Shown here piece after piece: positions 1 through 5,829 of a stretch of 36,287 nucleotides of DNA. The notes below the pieces were generated by a model that had not been told where the DNA came from, did not search any database, and saw only the letters and a list, made by a program, of their open reading frames with translations. Position numbers and translations under genes: made by a program. How positions within the stretch are numbered: the stretch's first letter is position 1; every line of letters begins with the position of its first letter. The DNA is from Marinitoga hydrogenitolerans DSM 16785 (GTDB taxonomy: Bacteria > Thermotogota > Thermotogae > Petrotogales > Petrotogaceae): assembly GCF_900129175.1 (NCBI RefSeq), contig NZ_FQUI01000021.1, forward strand, positions 1-36,287, read 5' to 3'.

Positions 1-1
1 A

Positions 2-226
2 ACACTTGAATTAGAATTAGAAAAAAACAACATAGAATATTCTCATGATAAAATAAGAATTGCTTTGAAAAATATGGAATACATAGAATTTAAAACAGCA
101 AAACAACATTTAATAGTCCGAACAAAAATAAATAAGTTAGGACAAAAGATATTAAAAGTATTAAATATCCCATTGCCAAAAATAATAACACCTTATAATG
201 AATTTAAAGAAAAATATAAAATTTAG
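2..226 (+). CDS. Transposase, C-terminal fragment (5' end outside window)
   Basis: An open frame enters from the left edge and stops at the TAG at 224-226, giving 74 residues without a start. The tail contains LIVRTKINKLGQKILKVLNI followed by PLPK. This resembles the C-terminal end of IS1634/IS4-type DDE transposases, where a short beta strand carrying 'yyvRTeI' is followed by a helix ending in a 'lgi.lP' motif. That resemblance is from memory of the family and was not tested by search. The catalytic DDE residues would lie upstream of the window, so activity cannot be judged. The 3' end of the element should lie between the stop codon and the terminator that begins near 333. It could instead be another lysine-rich protein tail. 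Confidence 0.5.
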   Translation, partial: TLELELEKNNIEYSHDKIRIALKNMEYIEFKTAKQHLIVRTKINKLGQKILKVLNIPLPKIITPYNEFKEKYKI

Positions 227-332
227 GGGGTGTGGTGACACTTTTGCTTTTAATAAAAAGTTAACAATCGATATTTTTCGCTATATTTCAGCGTTATCTC
301 TTTTTCTAAAAAAAACAACTGTCAAAGTCAGG

Positions 333-370
333 AAAAACAGCCGTATGTTAATATATATACGGCTGTTTTT
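333..370. terminator. Bidirectional intrinsic terminator
   Basis: A perfect 14-bp inverted repeat (333-346 with 357-370, 10-nt loop) has A-rich and T-rich flanks on both strands. It lies just past the end of the reverse-strand ferritin gene and would also stop transcripts leaving the transposase. Confidence 0.8.
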
Positions 371-376
371 TATTTA

Positions 377-886
377 TTATTCAGTTGCTGGCGGTTGAAA
401 AGTTCTTGCTGCCAATTCTCTATCTAACATAAACAGAGCATTTGGATTATCTTTTATCAATTCTAATTTAGCAATAATTTCTTCATCATTTGCTTCTTCT
501 TCAACTTGTTCATCAATATACCATTGTAAGAAATTAAATGTTGCTCTATCATGTTCTTTTTCTGCTAAATCTACAAGATCATTAATACATTTGGTTATAT
601 GCTTTTCATGTTCTAACGTTTCTTTAAAGACTTCTAAAGGAGAATTCCATTCGTTTTTAGGTTCTTTTATTGCAAGTAATTTAACTTTTCCCCCTCTTCC
701 TAATAAATAATTATACATTTTCATTGCATGAAAAGTTTCTTCTTGATATTGCACATTCATCCAATTTGCAAATCCTTTTAACCCTTTTCTTTCAAAATAT
801 GCTGACATAGATAAATACAAATATGCAGAAAATAGCTCCTCATTAATTTGCTTATTCAATGCATCTTCCATTACTGCTGATATCAT
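377..886 (-). CDS. ftnA: Ferritin (non-haem iron storage)
   Basis: This is a 169-residue ferritin that would form a 24-mer shell oxidising Fe(II) and storing iron in the cytosol. The ferroxidase ligands are visible: E17, E50 and H53 in a YQEETFH motif, E94, and Q127 in a DEQVEEE motif. This numbering matches E. coli FtnA when the second ATG (886-884) is taken as the start. That ATG lies about 7 nt after the GGAGGG sequence, whereas the upstream in-frame ATG at 892 abuts it, so 886 is the better start. The gene is monocistronic, reads towards the terminator at 333-370, and has a divergent promoter region upstream. No Fur box could be recognised with confidence. Confidence 0.93.
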   Translation of the reverse strand: MISAVMEDALNKQINEELFSAYLYLSMSAYFERKGLKGFANWMNVQYQEETFHAMKMYNYLLGRGGKVKLLAIKEPKNEWNSPLEVFKETLEHEKHITKCINDLVDLAEKEHDRATFNFLQWYIDEQVEEEANDEEIIAKLELIKDNPNALFMLDRELAARTFQPPATE

Positions 887-915
887 ATACATCCCTCCTA
901 TATAGTTATTTCACT

Positions 916-943
916 ATTATAATTATATCATTTTTTTTCTTAA
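916..943 (-). promoter_or_regulatory. Probable ferritin promoter
   Basis: On the reverse strand a TATAAT (921-916) lies 16 nt after TTAAGA (943-938) and upstream of the ferritin Shine-Dalgarno sequence. The -10 box and the following AGTGAA are an exact 12-base inverted copy of 975-986 in the divergent promoter. The -35 box is weak. Confidence 0.45.
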
Positions 944-951
944 TTTTGAAG

Positions 952-980
952 TTGACATCTCGAGATTTTTATGATATAAT
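952..980 (+). promoter_or_regulatory. Consensus sigma-70-type promoter of the first attenuator and transporter operon
   Basis: TTGACA (952-957) and TATAAT (975-980) are both exact consensus and are separated by exactly 17 bp. They lie 28 nt upstream of the leader peptide ATG at 1008. A promoter this strong suits an operon whose real control is by transcription termination in the leader. Confidence 0.9.
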
Positions 981-1007
981 AGTGAAAAATTACCCGGAGG
1001 GAAGATT

Positions 1008-1100
1008 ATGAAAAAAAATTATTTAAGTTTTGCTAATAATATAAATTCAAATATAATATTAAGACATCGCTCAAGGTGTGGCTTCATGCTGACACCTTGA
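1008..1100 (+). CDS. Leader peptide with arginine control codons (30 aa)
   Basis: This small ORF is too short for standard gene calling. It has a strong Shine-Dalgarno sequence (CGGAGGGA, 995-1002) six nt before the ATG and reads MKKNYLSFANN, then INSNIILRHRSRCG, then FMLTP. Residues 19-23 are Arg-His-Arg-Ser-Arg (AGA CAT CGC TCA AGG, 1062-1076), directly before and into the first arm of a set of alternative hairpins. The TGA stop (1098-1100) falls inside the second arm. CGC and AGG look uncommon in this AT-rich DNA, which would sharpen stalling. The role is inferred: the ribosome acts as an arginine sensor, and the peptide itself probably has no function. Confidence 0.8.
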   Translation: MKKNYLSFANNINSNIILRHRSRCGFMLTP

Positions 1101-1161
1101 GTTGTCATATTAACTCAAGGAAAATCAGAAGCCACACCTTGTAAAGGTGTGGCTTTTTTTT
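1070..1161 (+). promoter_or_regulatory. Ribosome-mediated transcription attenuator, arginine type
   Basis: Four mutually related elements are visible. Arm 1 (1070-1079) pairs perfectly with arm 2 (1092-1101). Arm 2 extended (1095-1103) pairs perfectly over 9 bp with arm 3 (1112-1120), loop GTCATATT. The terminator pairs 1131-1140 with 1144-1153 and is followed by eight T residues. An antiterminator is possible because 1073-1085 is perfectly complementary over 13 bp to 1128-1140, the terminator's 5' arm. A ribosome stalled at the Arg codons would block 1:2 and leave the distal part of arm 1 free to capture the terminator arm. A ribosome reaching the stop codon would cover arms 1 and 2 and let the terminator form. 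The mechanism is inferred from pairing only. Confidence 0.8.
1131..1161 (+). terminator. Attenuator terminator of leader 1
   Basis: GCCACACCTT (1131-1140) and AAGGTGTGGC (1144-1153) form a 10-bp GC-rich stem with a GTA loop and a T8 tract. It lies 40 nt upstream of the first structural gene, so it must be conditional. Confidence 0.9.
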
Positions 1162-1200
1162 ATACAAAAATAAATTTAATTATATGGAGGTGTGGTTGAT

Positions 1201-1977
1201 ATGAAAAAGTTTATTGGTATCTTATTAGTAGTTATTTTTGCACTTGTTGGTTTTAGTGGAAAAATTGAGGAAATTCAAAAACGTGGTGTTTTATTAGTTG
1301 GTCAAGATCCAGCCTATGCTCCTTTTTATGGTGTAAATGAAAAAGGTGAAAGAATTGGATACGAAATTGAATTAGCAAAAATGATGGCTGATGTTTTAGG
1401 TGTAAAGGTAAAATTTGTTATTACAAATTGGGATGGAATCATTCCTGCTCTATTATCAAATAAATTCGATTTTGTTTTAGCTGGCATGACAATAACCCCT
1501 GAAAGAGCTTTAAAGGTTAACTTTACTACAGCGTATTATGAAACAGGACAAACTGTTTTTTATAATAGCGAAAAATATCCTAACGGTATTACCTTTGAAG
1601 ATTTAAAAAAGATGGGTAGTAAGGTTAAAATAGCTGTACAACTTGGAACTACAGGAGAATTTACAGCAGAAAAATTATTCCCAGAAGCTAAAATTTTAAC
1701 CTTTGAAACAGTAGATGCTGCAGCATACCAAATAATCACTAAAAAAGCTGATATTTTGATTTTTGATGAATTATATTATGGTTCCATTTCAAAAAAATAT
1801 CCATCAATTAAGGTTTGGAATAAACTCTTAAATAAAGAAAAACTTGGAATTGCTGTAAAAAAAGATAACCTGGATTTATTATTATGGTTAAATACTTTTA
1901 TAGAATGCAAAAAAACTGACGGTACTTTGGAACAATTAAAACAAAAATGGATGGTAGACTACGATTGGGGTGAATAA
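1201..1977 (+). CDS. Polar amino acid ABC transporter, substrate-binding protein 1 (predicted arginine/basic amino acid)
   Basis: This 258-residue periplasmic binding protein belongs to SBP family 3. A signal peptide covers about residues 1-19 (MKKF then a hydrophobic stretch ending VGFSG) and there is no lipobox cysteine. Family hallmarks are the VLLVGQDPAYAPFYG segment at the first strand, NWDGIIPAL, and MTITPERALKVNFT, whose Arg102 normally binds the ligand alpha-carboxylate. The start at 1201 is preferred over an upstream GTG at 1192 that touches the GGAGG; with 1201 the length equals that of its paralogue at 3616. It is the first gene of the operon, overlapping or abutting the permease. 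Arginine specificity is inferred from the leader codons and not from pocket residues. Confidence 0.88.
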   Translation: MKKFIGILLVVIFALVGFSGKIEEIQKRGVLLVGQDPAYAPFYGVNEKGERIGYEIELAKMMADVLGVKVKFVITNWDGIIPALLSNKFDFVLAGMTITPERALKVNFTTAYYETGQTVFYNSEKYPNGITFEDLKKMGSKVKIAVQLGTTGEFTAEKLFPEAKILTFETVDAAAYQIITKKADILIFDELYYGSISKKYPSIKVWNKLLNKEKLGIAVKKDNLDLLLWLNTFIECKKTDGTLEQLKQKWMVDYDWGE

Positions 1978-1978
1978 G

Positions 1979-2719
1979 TTGAACAAAAATTACTTACAAA
2001 AATTCATAGCTTATGCTGTATTAATATTCATATTAACTGTTTTTTATATGGAAATGTCTAAAACATATCCTTTTAACTGGCAAAGAGTACCATTTAAATA
2101 TATGAATTTATATCTTCAAGGATTTTATATGACGTTAAAAATTTCTGTTTTTTCTGTTTTATTCGCATTGATTATCGGCATTATATTTGGTGTAATGAAA
2201 ACATCTAAATATCAAATTTTAAAAGAATTTGCCAACACTTATACAACTATTTTTAGAAATATTCCATTATTGGTAATTATTCTCATTGTATATTATGGCA
2301 TTGGTTCTATGATTGAAATAAGTGCAACAATTGGCGCAATTGTATCATTATCTTTATTTGAAGGTGCTTATATATCAGAAATTATTCGAGGTGGCATAGA
2401 GGCTGTGTCAAAAGGGCAGGTTGAAGCGGCAAAAACCATAGGATTAAATACCTTTTATTTATATATAGACATATTATTACCACAGGCTTTTAGAACAACT
2501 TTACCTGCTTTAACTGGACAATTCATAAGTCTAGTCAAAGATAGTTCTCTTGCATCTGTTATAGCTTTACAGGAATTAACTATGGTCGGGAGGCAGATTG
2601 CCACCTCCTCCTTTGCATCATTTGAATCATATATAACGGTAGCTATATTTTATTTTACGATAACAGCACTTTTACAATTATTAGGTAAATATTTCGAGAG
2701 GAGGTTTGCAATAATATGA
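1979..2719 (+). CDS. Polar amino acid ABC transporter, permease
   Basis: This 246-residue inner-membrane protein is of the HisM/GlnP type, with about five membrane segments. The cytoplasmic EAA loop is visible as EAAKTIGLNTFYLYIDILLP, the coupling segment that docks on the ATPase. I take the TTG at 1979 as the start because GGGGTGA (1967-1973) is spaced correctly for it; a GTG at 1970 lacks a ribosome site. One permease gene is present, so the transporter would use a homodimer. It follows the first binding protein almost without a gap and overlaps the ATPase gene by ATGA. It probably also serves the second binding protein downstream, which has no permease of its own in this window. Confidence 0.9.
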   Translation: MNKNYLQKFIAYAVLIFILTVFYMEMSKTYPFNWQRVPFKYMNLYLQGFYMTLKISVFSVLFALIIGIIFGVMKTSKYQILKEFANTYTTIFRNIPLLVIILIVYYGIGSMIEISATIGAIVSLSLFEGAYISEIIRGGIEAVSKGQVEAAKTIGLNTFYLYIDILLPQAFRTTLPALTGQFISLVKDSSLASVIALQELTMVGRQIATSSFASFESYITVAIFYFTITALLQLLGKYFERRFAII

Positions 2720-3411
2720 TAGAAATAAAAGGTCTAGAAAAAAGTTTTGGCAAGTTAGAAGTATTAAAAGGCGTAAATCTAAAGGTTTCAAAAAGTGAGG
2801 TTTTAGTAATTATGGGGCCTTCTGGATCTGGCAAATCTACATTATTAAGATGTATTGCTGGATTAGAAGAATATGAAAAGGGTATCATAATATTGGAAGA
2901 AAAAAATGTATTAGATTATACAAGAAAAACATTAGTTCAAAAAATAGGGTTTGTTTTTCAACAACATAATCTTTTTCCACATTTAAAGATAATTGATAAT
3001 ATTTCATTAGGCTTAATTAGAACAAAAAAAATGAAAAAAGATGAAGCCTATGAAAAAGCTTTAGACGTTTTAGATAAAGTCCATTTAAAAGATAAAGCTT
3101 ATAATTATCCTTCTCAATTATCCGGAGGACAACAACAAAGAGCTGGTATTGCAAGAGCATTAGCAATGGATCCTGAAATTTTATTATTTGATGAACCAAC
3201 ATCTGCTCTTGATCCAAGTTTAGTATATGAAGTAAAAGAAACTATGGTTGAATTATCGAATATGGGAAAAACAATGATTGTAGTAACTCATGAGGTTGAT
3301 TTTGCAAAAAAAGCTGGAGATAGAATTATATTTATGAAAGATGGAAAAATATTAGAAAATATGGATCCTGAAACTTTTTTTAAAAACGAATTAAAATACG
3401 AAATAGCATAG
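2716..3411 (+). CDS. Polar amino acid ABC transporter, ATP-binding protein
   Basis: This 231-residue ATPase is of the HisP/GlnQ type. Walker A is GPSGSGKST (residues 34-42), the Q-loop is in FVFQQHNLFPHL, the ABC signature is LSGGQQQRAGIARAL (from residue 135), Walker B is ILLFDEPTSALDP (about 155-167), and the switch histidine is in VVTHEV. It is slightly shorter than the roughly 240-residue family norm, but all motifs are intact. The start overlaps the permease stop (ATGA) and is preceded by GAGAGGAGG, implying translational coupling. The next element, 20 nt after the stop, is the second leader peptide, so transcription of this gene probably continues into that attenuator. Confidence 0.94.
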   Translation: MIEIKGLEKSFGKLEVLKGVNLKVSKSEVLVIMGPSGSGKSTLLRCIAGLEEYEKGIIILEEKNVLDYTRKTLVQKIGFVFQQHNLFPHLKIIDNISLGLIRTKKMKKDEAYEKALDVLDKVHLKDKAYNYPSQLSGGQQQRAGIARALAMDPEILLFDEPTSALDPSLVYEVKETMVELSNMGKTMIVVTHEVDFAKKAGDRIIFMKDGKILENMDPETFFKNELKYEIA

Positions 3412-3431
3412 AATGAAAAGGAGGAAATAAT

Positions 3432-3521
3432 ATGTATAATATCGCTAAATATTATTTATATTTAAAAAATACAAATTCATTACATCATCATTTAAAGTGT
3501 GGCCTAAGGCTGACACTTTGA
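3432..3521 (+). CDS. Leader peptide with histidine control codons (29 aa)
   Basis: A 29-codon ORF with an AAAGGAGGAAA ribosome site lies 20 nt after the ABC ATPase stop. It reads MYNIAKYYLYLKNTNSL, then HHH, then LKCGLRLTL. The three consecutive CAT histidine codons (3483-3491) sit immediately 5' of the first hairpin arm. The TGA (3519-3521) lies in the second arm, the same geometry as leader 1. Three tandem histidines in a short leader are the classic sign of histidine-responsive attenuation. I see no separate promoter, so it probably responds to read-through from the upstream transporter genes. Confidence 0.83.
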   Translation: MYNIAKYYLYLKNTNSLHHHLKCGLRLTL

Positions 3522-3583
3522 GTTGTCATATTAACTCAAGTGTAATCAGACAATGGCCACACCTTAAAAGGTGTGGCTTTTTT
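3492..3583 (+). promoter_or_regulatory. Ribosome-mediated transcription attenuator, histidine type
   Basis: Arm 1 (3492-3500) pairs with arm 2 (3513-3521), including one G-U pair. Arm 2/3 pairing uses 3518-3524 with 3533-3539 and the loop GTCATATT, identical to leader 1. The terminator pairs 3556-3565 with 3568-3577, followed by T6. The alternative antiterminator pairs GTGTGGCC (3497-3504) with GGCCACAC (3555-3562), which includes most of the terminator's 5' arm. The layout repeats that of leader 1, including a shared 21-base block (1099-1119 equals 3520-3540), so the two are duplicates whose control codons diverged. It would uncouple the second binding protein from the upstream transporter genes. 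Confidence 0.8.
3556..3583 (+). terminator. Attenuator terminator of leader 2
   Basis: GCCACACCTT (3556-3565) pairs with AAGGTGTGGC (3568-3577), followed by six T residues. It stands 33 nt before the second binding protein gene. Confidence 0.88.
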
Positions 3584-3615
3584 AATATTATAAAAAACTT
3601 TATGGAGGTGTTAGT

Positions 3616-4392
3616 ATGAAAAAGTTTATTGGTATTTTAGTAGTAGTTATTTTTGCATTTGTTGGTTTTAGTGGGAAAATTGAGGAAATTCAAAAACGTG
3701 GTGTTTTGTTAGTAGGGCAAGATCCGGCTTATGCTCCTTTTTATGGAATAAACACAAGTGGCGAACGAATAGGTCACGATATAGCTTTCGCAAAAATTTT
3801 ATCTGACTTTTTAGGTGTAAAAGTAAAATTTGTCATAACAAATTGGGATGGAATTATCCCCGCACTAATGACAAATAAGTTCGATATTATTTTAGCTGCA
3901 ATGACAATTACCCCAGAAAGAGCTTTAAAGGTCAATTTTACTATACCTTATTATCAAACAGGACAAGCTTTAATGTATAATTCAAAAAAGTATCCTGACG
4001 GACTTTCTATTAAAAAAATTAACGAGATGGGAAAAAAAGCTAAAATAGCTGTTCAATTAGGTTCAACAGGTGAAATTGCAGCAAGAAAATTTTTCCCTAA
4101 TGCTAGTATATTAACATTTGAAACAGTAGATGCCGCAGCATATCAAATAATTACCAAAAAAGCTGACGCAATTATATTCGATGATTTATATTTTGGCAGT
4201 TTATCAAAAAAGTATCCTTCAATTAAAATGTATGATGAGTTATTAACAAAAGAAAATCTTGGAATTGCTGTAAAAAAAGATGATATTGATTTGCTTCTAT
4301 GGTTAAATACAGTTATAGAGACCTTAAAAACTGATGGAACATTAGAACAGTTAAAACAAAAGTGGATAATAGACTATAGCTGGGATAAATGA
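3616..4392 (+). CDS. Polar amino acid ABC transporter, substrate-binding protein 2 (predicted histidine)
   Basis: This 258-residue SBP family 3 protein is a close paralogue of the product of 1201-1977. The two are near-identical in the signal peptide and over long blocks such as KIEEIQKRGVLLVGQDPAYA and TFETVDAAAYQIITKKAD. Differences cluster where the ligand should lie: FDIILAAMT against FDFVLAGMT, TIPYYQTGQALMY against TTAYYETGQTVFY, and GSTGEIAARKFFP against GTTGEFTAEKLFP. That pattern fits duplication followed by a change of substrate. It has no adjacent permease or ATPase of its own, so it most likely shares the upstream ones, as HisJ and ArgT share HisQMP in enteric bacteria. Histidine specificity is inferred from the HHH leader. 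Confidence 0.87.
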   Translation: MKKFIGILVVVIFAFVGFSGKIEEIQKRGVLLVGQDPAYAPFYGINTSGERIGHDIAFAKILSDFLGVKVKFVITNWDGIIPALMTNKFDIILAAMTITPERALKVNFTIPYYQTGQALMYNSKKYPDGLSIKKINEMGKKAKIAVQLGSTGEIAARKFFPNASILTFETVDAAAYQIITKKADAIIFDDLYFGSLSKKYPSIKMYDELLTKENLGIAVKKDDIDLLLWLNTVIETLKTDGTLEQLKQKWIIDYSWDK

Positions 4393-4442
4393 TTAAAATA
4401 AAATTAACATTAGATTACCAAAATATAATTGTAAAAAAACTC

Positions 4443-4471
4443 TTGACTTTTTATAATATATATGCTAAAAT
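4443..4471 (+). promoter_or_regulatory. Promoter of the glutamate/proline operon
   Basis: TTGACT (4443-4448) and TAAAAT (4466-4471) are separated by 17 bp, with a TGC extended -10 motif at 4463-4465. They lie 46 nt upstream of the third leader peptide ATG. Confidence 0.82.
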
Positions 4472-4516
4472 GTAATAAAGGTTATCTTTACTATTTATAG
4501 GTGATTGGAGGCCATT

Positions 4517-4621
4517 ATGTTCTTTCTAACAATTAAATCTCAATATAATATAACAAATACATTAAATAATCAACCCGAACCCAAGGTGTGGTCTTTGCAG
4601 CACCTTAAGTTCGGTGTATAG
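4517..4621 (+). CDS. Leader peptide with proline/glutamate control codons (34 aa)
   Basis: A 34-codon ORF follows a TTGGAGG ribosome site. It reads MFFLTIKSQYNITNTLNN, then QPEP, then KVWSLQHLKFGV. The Gln-Pro-Glu-Pro codons (CAA CCC GAA CCC, 4571-4582) directly precede the AAGGTGTGG element, the same place as the control codons of leaders 1 and 2. CCC looks like an uncommon proline codon here, since CCT and CCA dominate the neighbouring genes. The downstream operon makes glutamate precursors and proline, so the codons match the product. Its TAG (4619-4621) lies beyond arm 2, in the loop of the 2:3 hairpin. Confidence 0.8.
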   Translation: MFFLTIKSQYNITNTLNNQPEPKVWSLQHLKFGV

Positions 4622-4683
4622 TTAAATTTTAACTTAAGGCAATCAAAGGCCACGCTTTTAATCAAAGTGTGGCCTTTTTTTAT
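4575..4683 (+). promoter_or_regulatory. Ribosome-mediated transcription attenuator, proline/glutamate type
   Basis: Arm 1 pairs with arm 2 as CCGAAC (4575-4580) with GTTCGG (4609-4614) and AAGGTG (4583-4588) with CACCTT (4601-4606). Arms 2 and 3 pair perfectly over 9 bp (4603-4611 with 4631-4639). The terminator pairs 4645-4658 with 4664-4677, 14 bp with one G-U, followed by a T tract. The antiterminator pairs 4583-4596 with 4645-4658, 14 positions with three G-U pairs. This is the same four-part logic as leaders 1 and 2 with partly diverged sequence, so the pairing has been kept while bases changed. Confidence 0.8.
4645..4683 (+). terminator. Attenuator terminator of leader 3
   Basis: A 14-bp stem (4645-4658 with 4664-4677) with loop TAATC and a T-rich tail ends just before the citrate synthase ribosome site. 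Confidence 0.88.
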
Positions 4684-4698
4684 ATTTGAGGAGGTGAA

Positions 4699-5829
4699 AT
4701 GATGGATATTGATTTTGATGTAAAACATGGCTTAGAAGGTGTTGCTGTTGCTATTAGTTCAATATCTTATATTGATGGTGAAAAAGGAAAACTGGTTTAT
4801 AGAGGTTTCGAAATAGAAGATCTGGTAGAAAATTCACATTTCGAAGAAACTGCTTATTTAATATGGTTTAGTTCTTTACCAAATGAAAATGAAATTGATT
4901 TTATTACTTCAATGTTAGCAAAAAAAAGAACCTTACCAAAAAAAATTATAGAAATGATGAAATCATTTCCAAAAAATGCTCATCCTATGGGTGTTTTAAG
5001 AAGTGTTGTTTCTTTATTGGGAATGTATTCTAAAAAAGATAGTTCTACTTTAGAAAATGCTATTAATCTAACTGCTAAAATACCAACTATTATTGCATAT
5101 TGGTATAGAATAAAAAATAATCTCCCATTAATCCCACCAAAAGAATCTTTAAAACATTCTGAAAACTTTTTGTATATGATGTTTGGTGAAATTCCAAAAC
5201 ACTCTGATTTATTTGATAAAGCTTTGATACTACATTTAGAACAGGGAATGAATGCTTCAACATTCGCATCTACTGTTACAGCATCAACATTATCAGATAT
5301 ATATTCAATTATTACTACTGCCATAGGAACTTTAAAAGGCCCTTTACATGGGGGAGCAAATGAAAAAGTTTTAAATATGTTTAAAGAAATTAAATCCGTA
5401 GAAAACGTTGAACCTTACATATACACTTTAATATCAAACAAAGAAAAAATCATGGGATTTGGACATAGAATATATAAGACGTATGATCCAAGAGCTAAAA
5501 TACTAAAACACTGGATAAAAGACTTATTTCTAAAAGATAATGTTGAATATTTTGAAATCGCTTTAAAAGTTGAAGAAATTGTAATTAAAGAGTTCAAAGA
5601 GAAAAAAATTTTTCCAAATGTAGATTTTTATTCTGGAATATTATACAACTATTTCAATATTCCTTCAGAATTTTTCACAACAATATTTGCTATGGCTAGA
5701 ATAGTTGGTTGGACAGCTCATGCCATGGAGTATAGAAAAAACAATAGAATATTTAGACCAAGATCTATTTATAACGGACCTAAAGGATTGAAATATAAAG
5801 AAGTGAAAGGAGTTGAAAAGAATGGGTAA
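4699..5829 (+). CDS. gltA: Citrate synthase
   Basis: This 376-residue short-type citrate synthase (oxaloacetate + acetyl-CoA to citrate) is of the length found in archaea and Gram-positives. The catalytic residues are visible: His217 in GPLHGGANE, His256 in GFGHRIYKTYDPRA and Asp309 in NVDFYSG. A GAGGAGGTG ribosome site precedes two adjacent ATGs (4699 and 4702); either could be used. It is the first structural gene after the Pro/Glu attenuator and overlaps the aconitase gene by 8 nt. In this operon its job is most likely biosynthetic, feeding 2-oxoglutarate for glutamate and proline, and not a full citric acid cycle. A 2-methylcitrate synthase role cannot be excluded but does not fit the neighbours. 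Confidence 0.92.
   Translation: MMDIDFDVKHGLEGVAVAISSISYIDGEKGKLVYRGFEIEDLVENSHFEETAYLIWFSSLPNENEIDFITSMLAKKRTLPKKIIEMMKSFPKNAHPMGVLRSVVSLLGMYSKKDSSTLENAINLTAKIPTIIAYWYRIKNNLPLIPPKESLKHSENFLYMMFGEIPKHSDLFDKALILHLEQGMNASTFASTVTASTLSDIYSIITTAIGTLKGPLHGGANEKVLNMFKEIKSVENVEPYIYTLISNKEKIMGFGHRIYKTYDPRAKILKHWIKDLFLKDNVEYFEIALKVEEIVIKEFKEKKIFPNVDFYSGILYNYFNIPSEFFTTIFAMARIVGWTAHAMEYRKNNRIFRPRSIYNGPKGLKYKEVKGVEKNG

Noticed and set aside
198-398. 66-codon forward ORF overlapping the transposase tail and the terminator
   Set aside because: It has no ribosome site, runs through a perfect terminator stem and overlaps two better-supported genes.
1008-4683. Leaders as T-box or metabolite riboswitches
   Set aside because: No T-box sequence (TGGNACCGCG-like) or known riboswitch core is visible, while each leader has a translated ORF with matching control codons.
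5813-5821. TTG at 5813 as aconitase start
   Set aside because: It touches the ribosome site; the ATG at 5822 is properly spaced.
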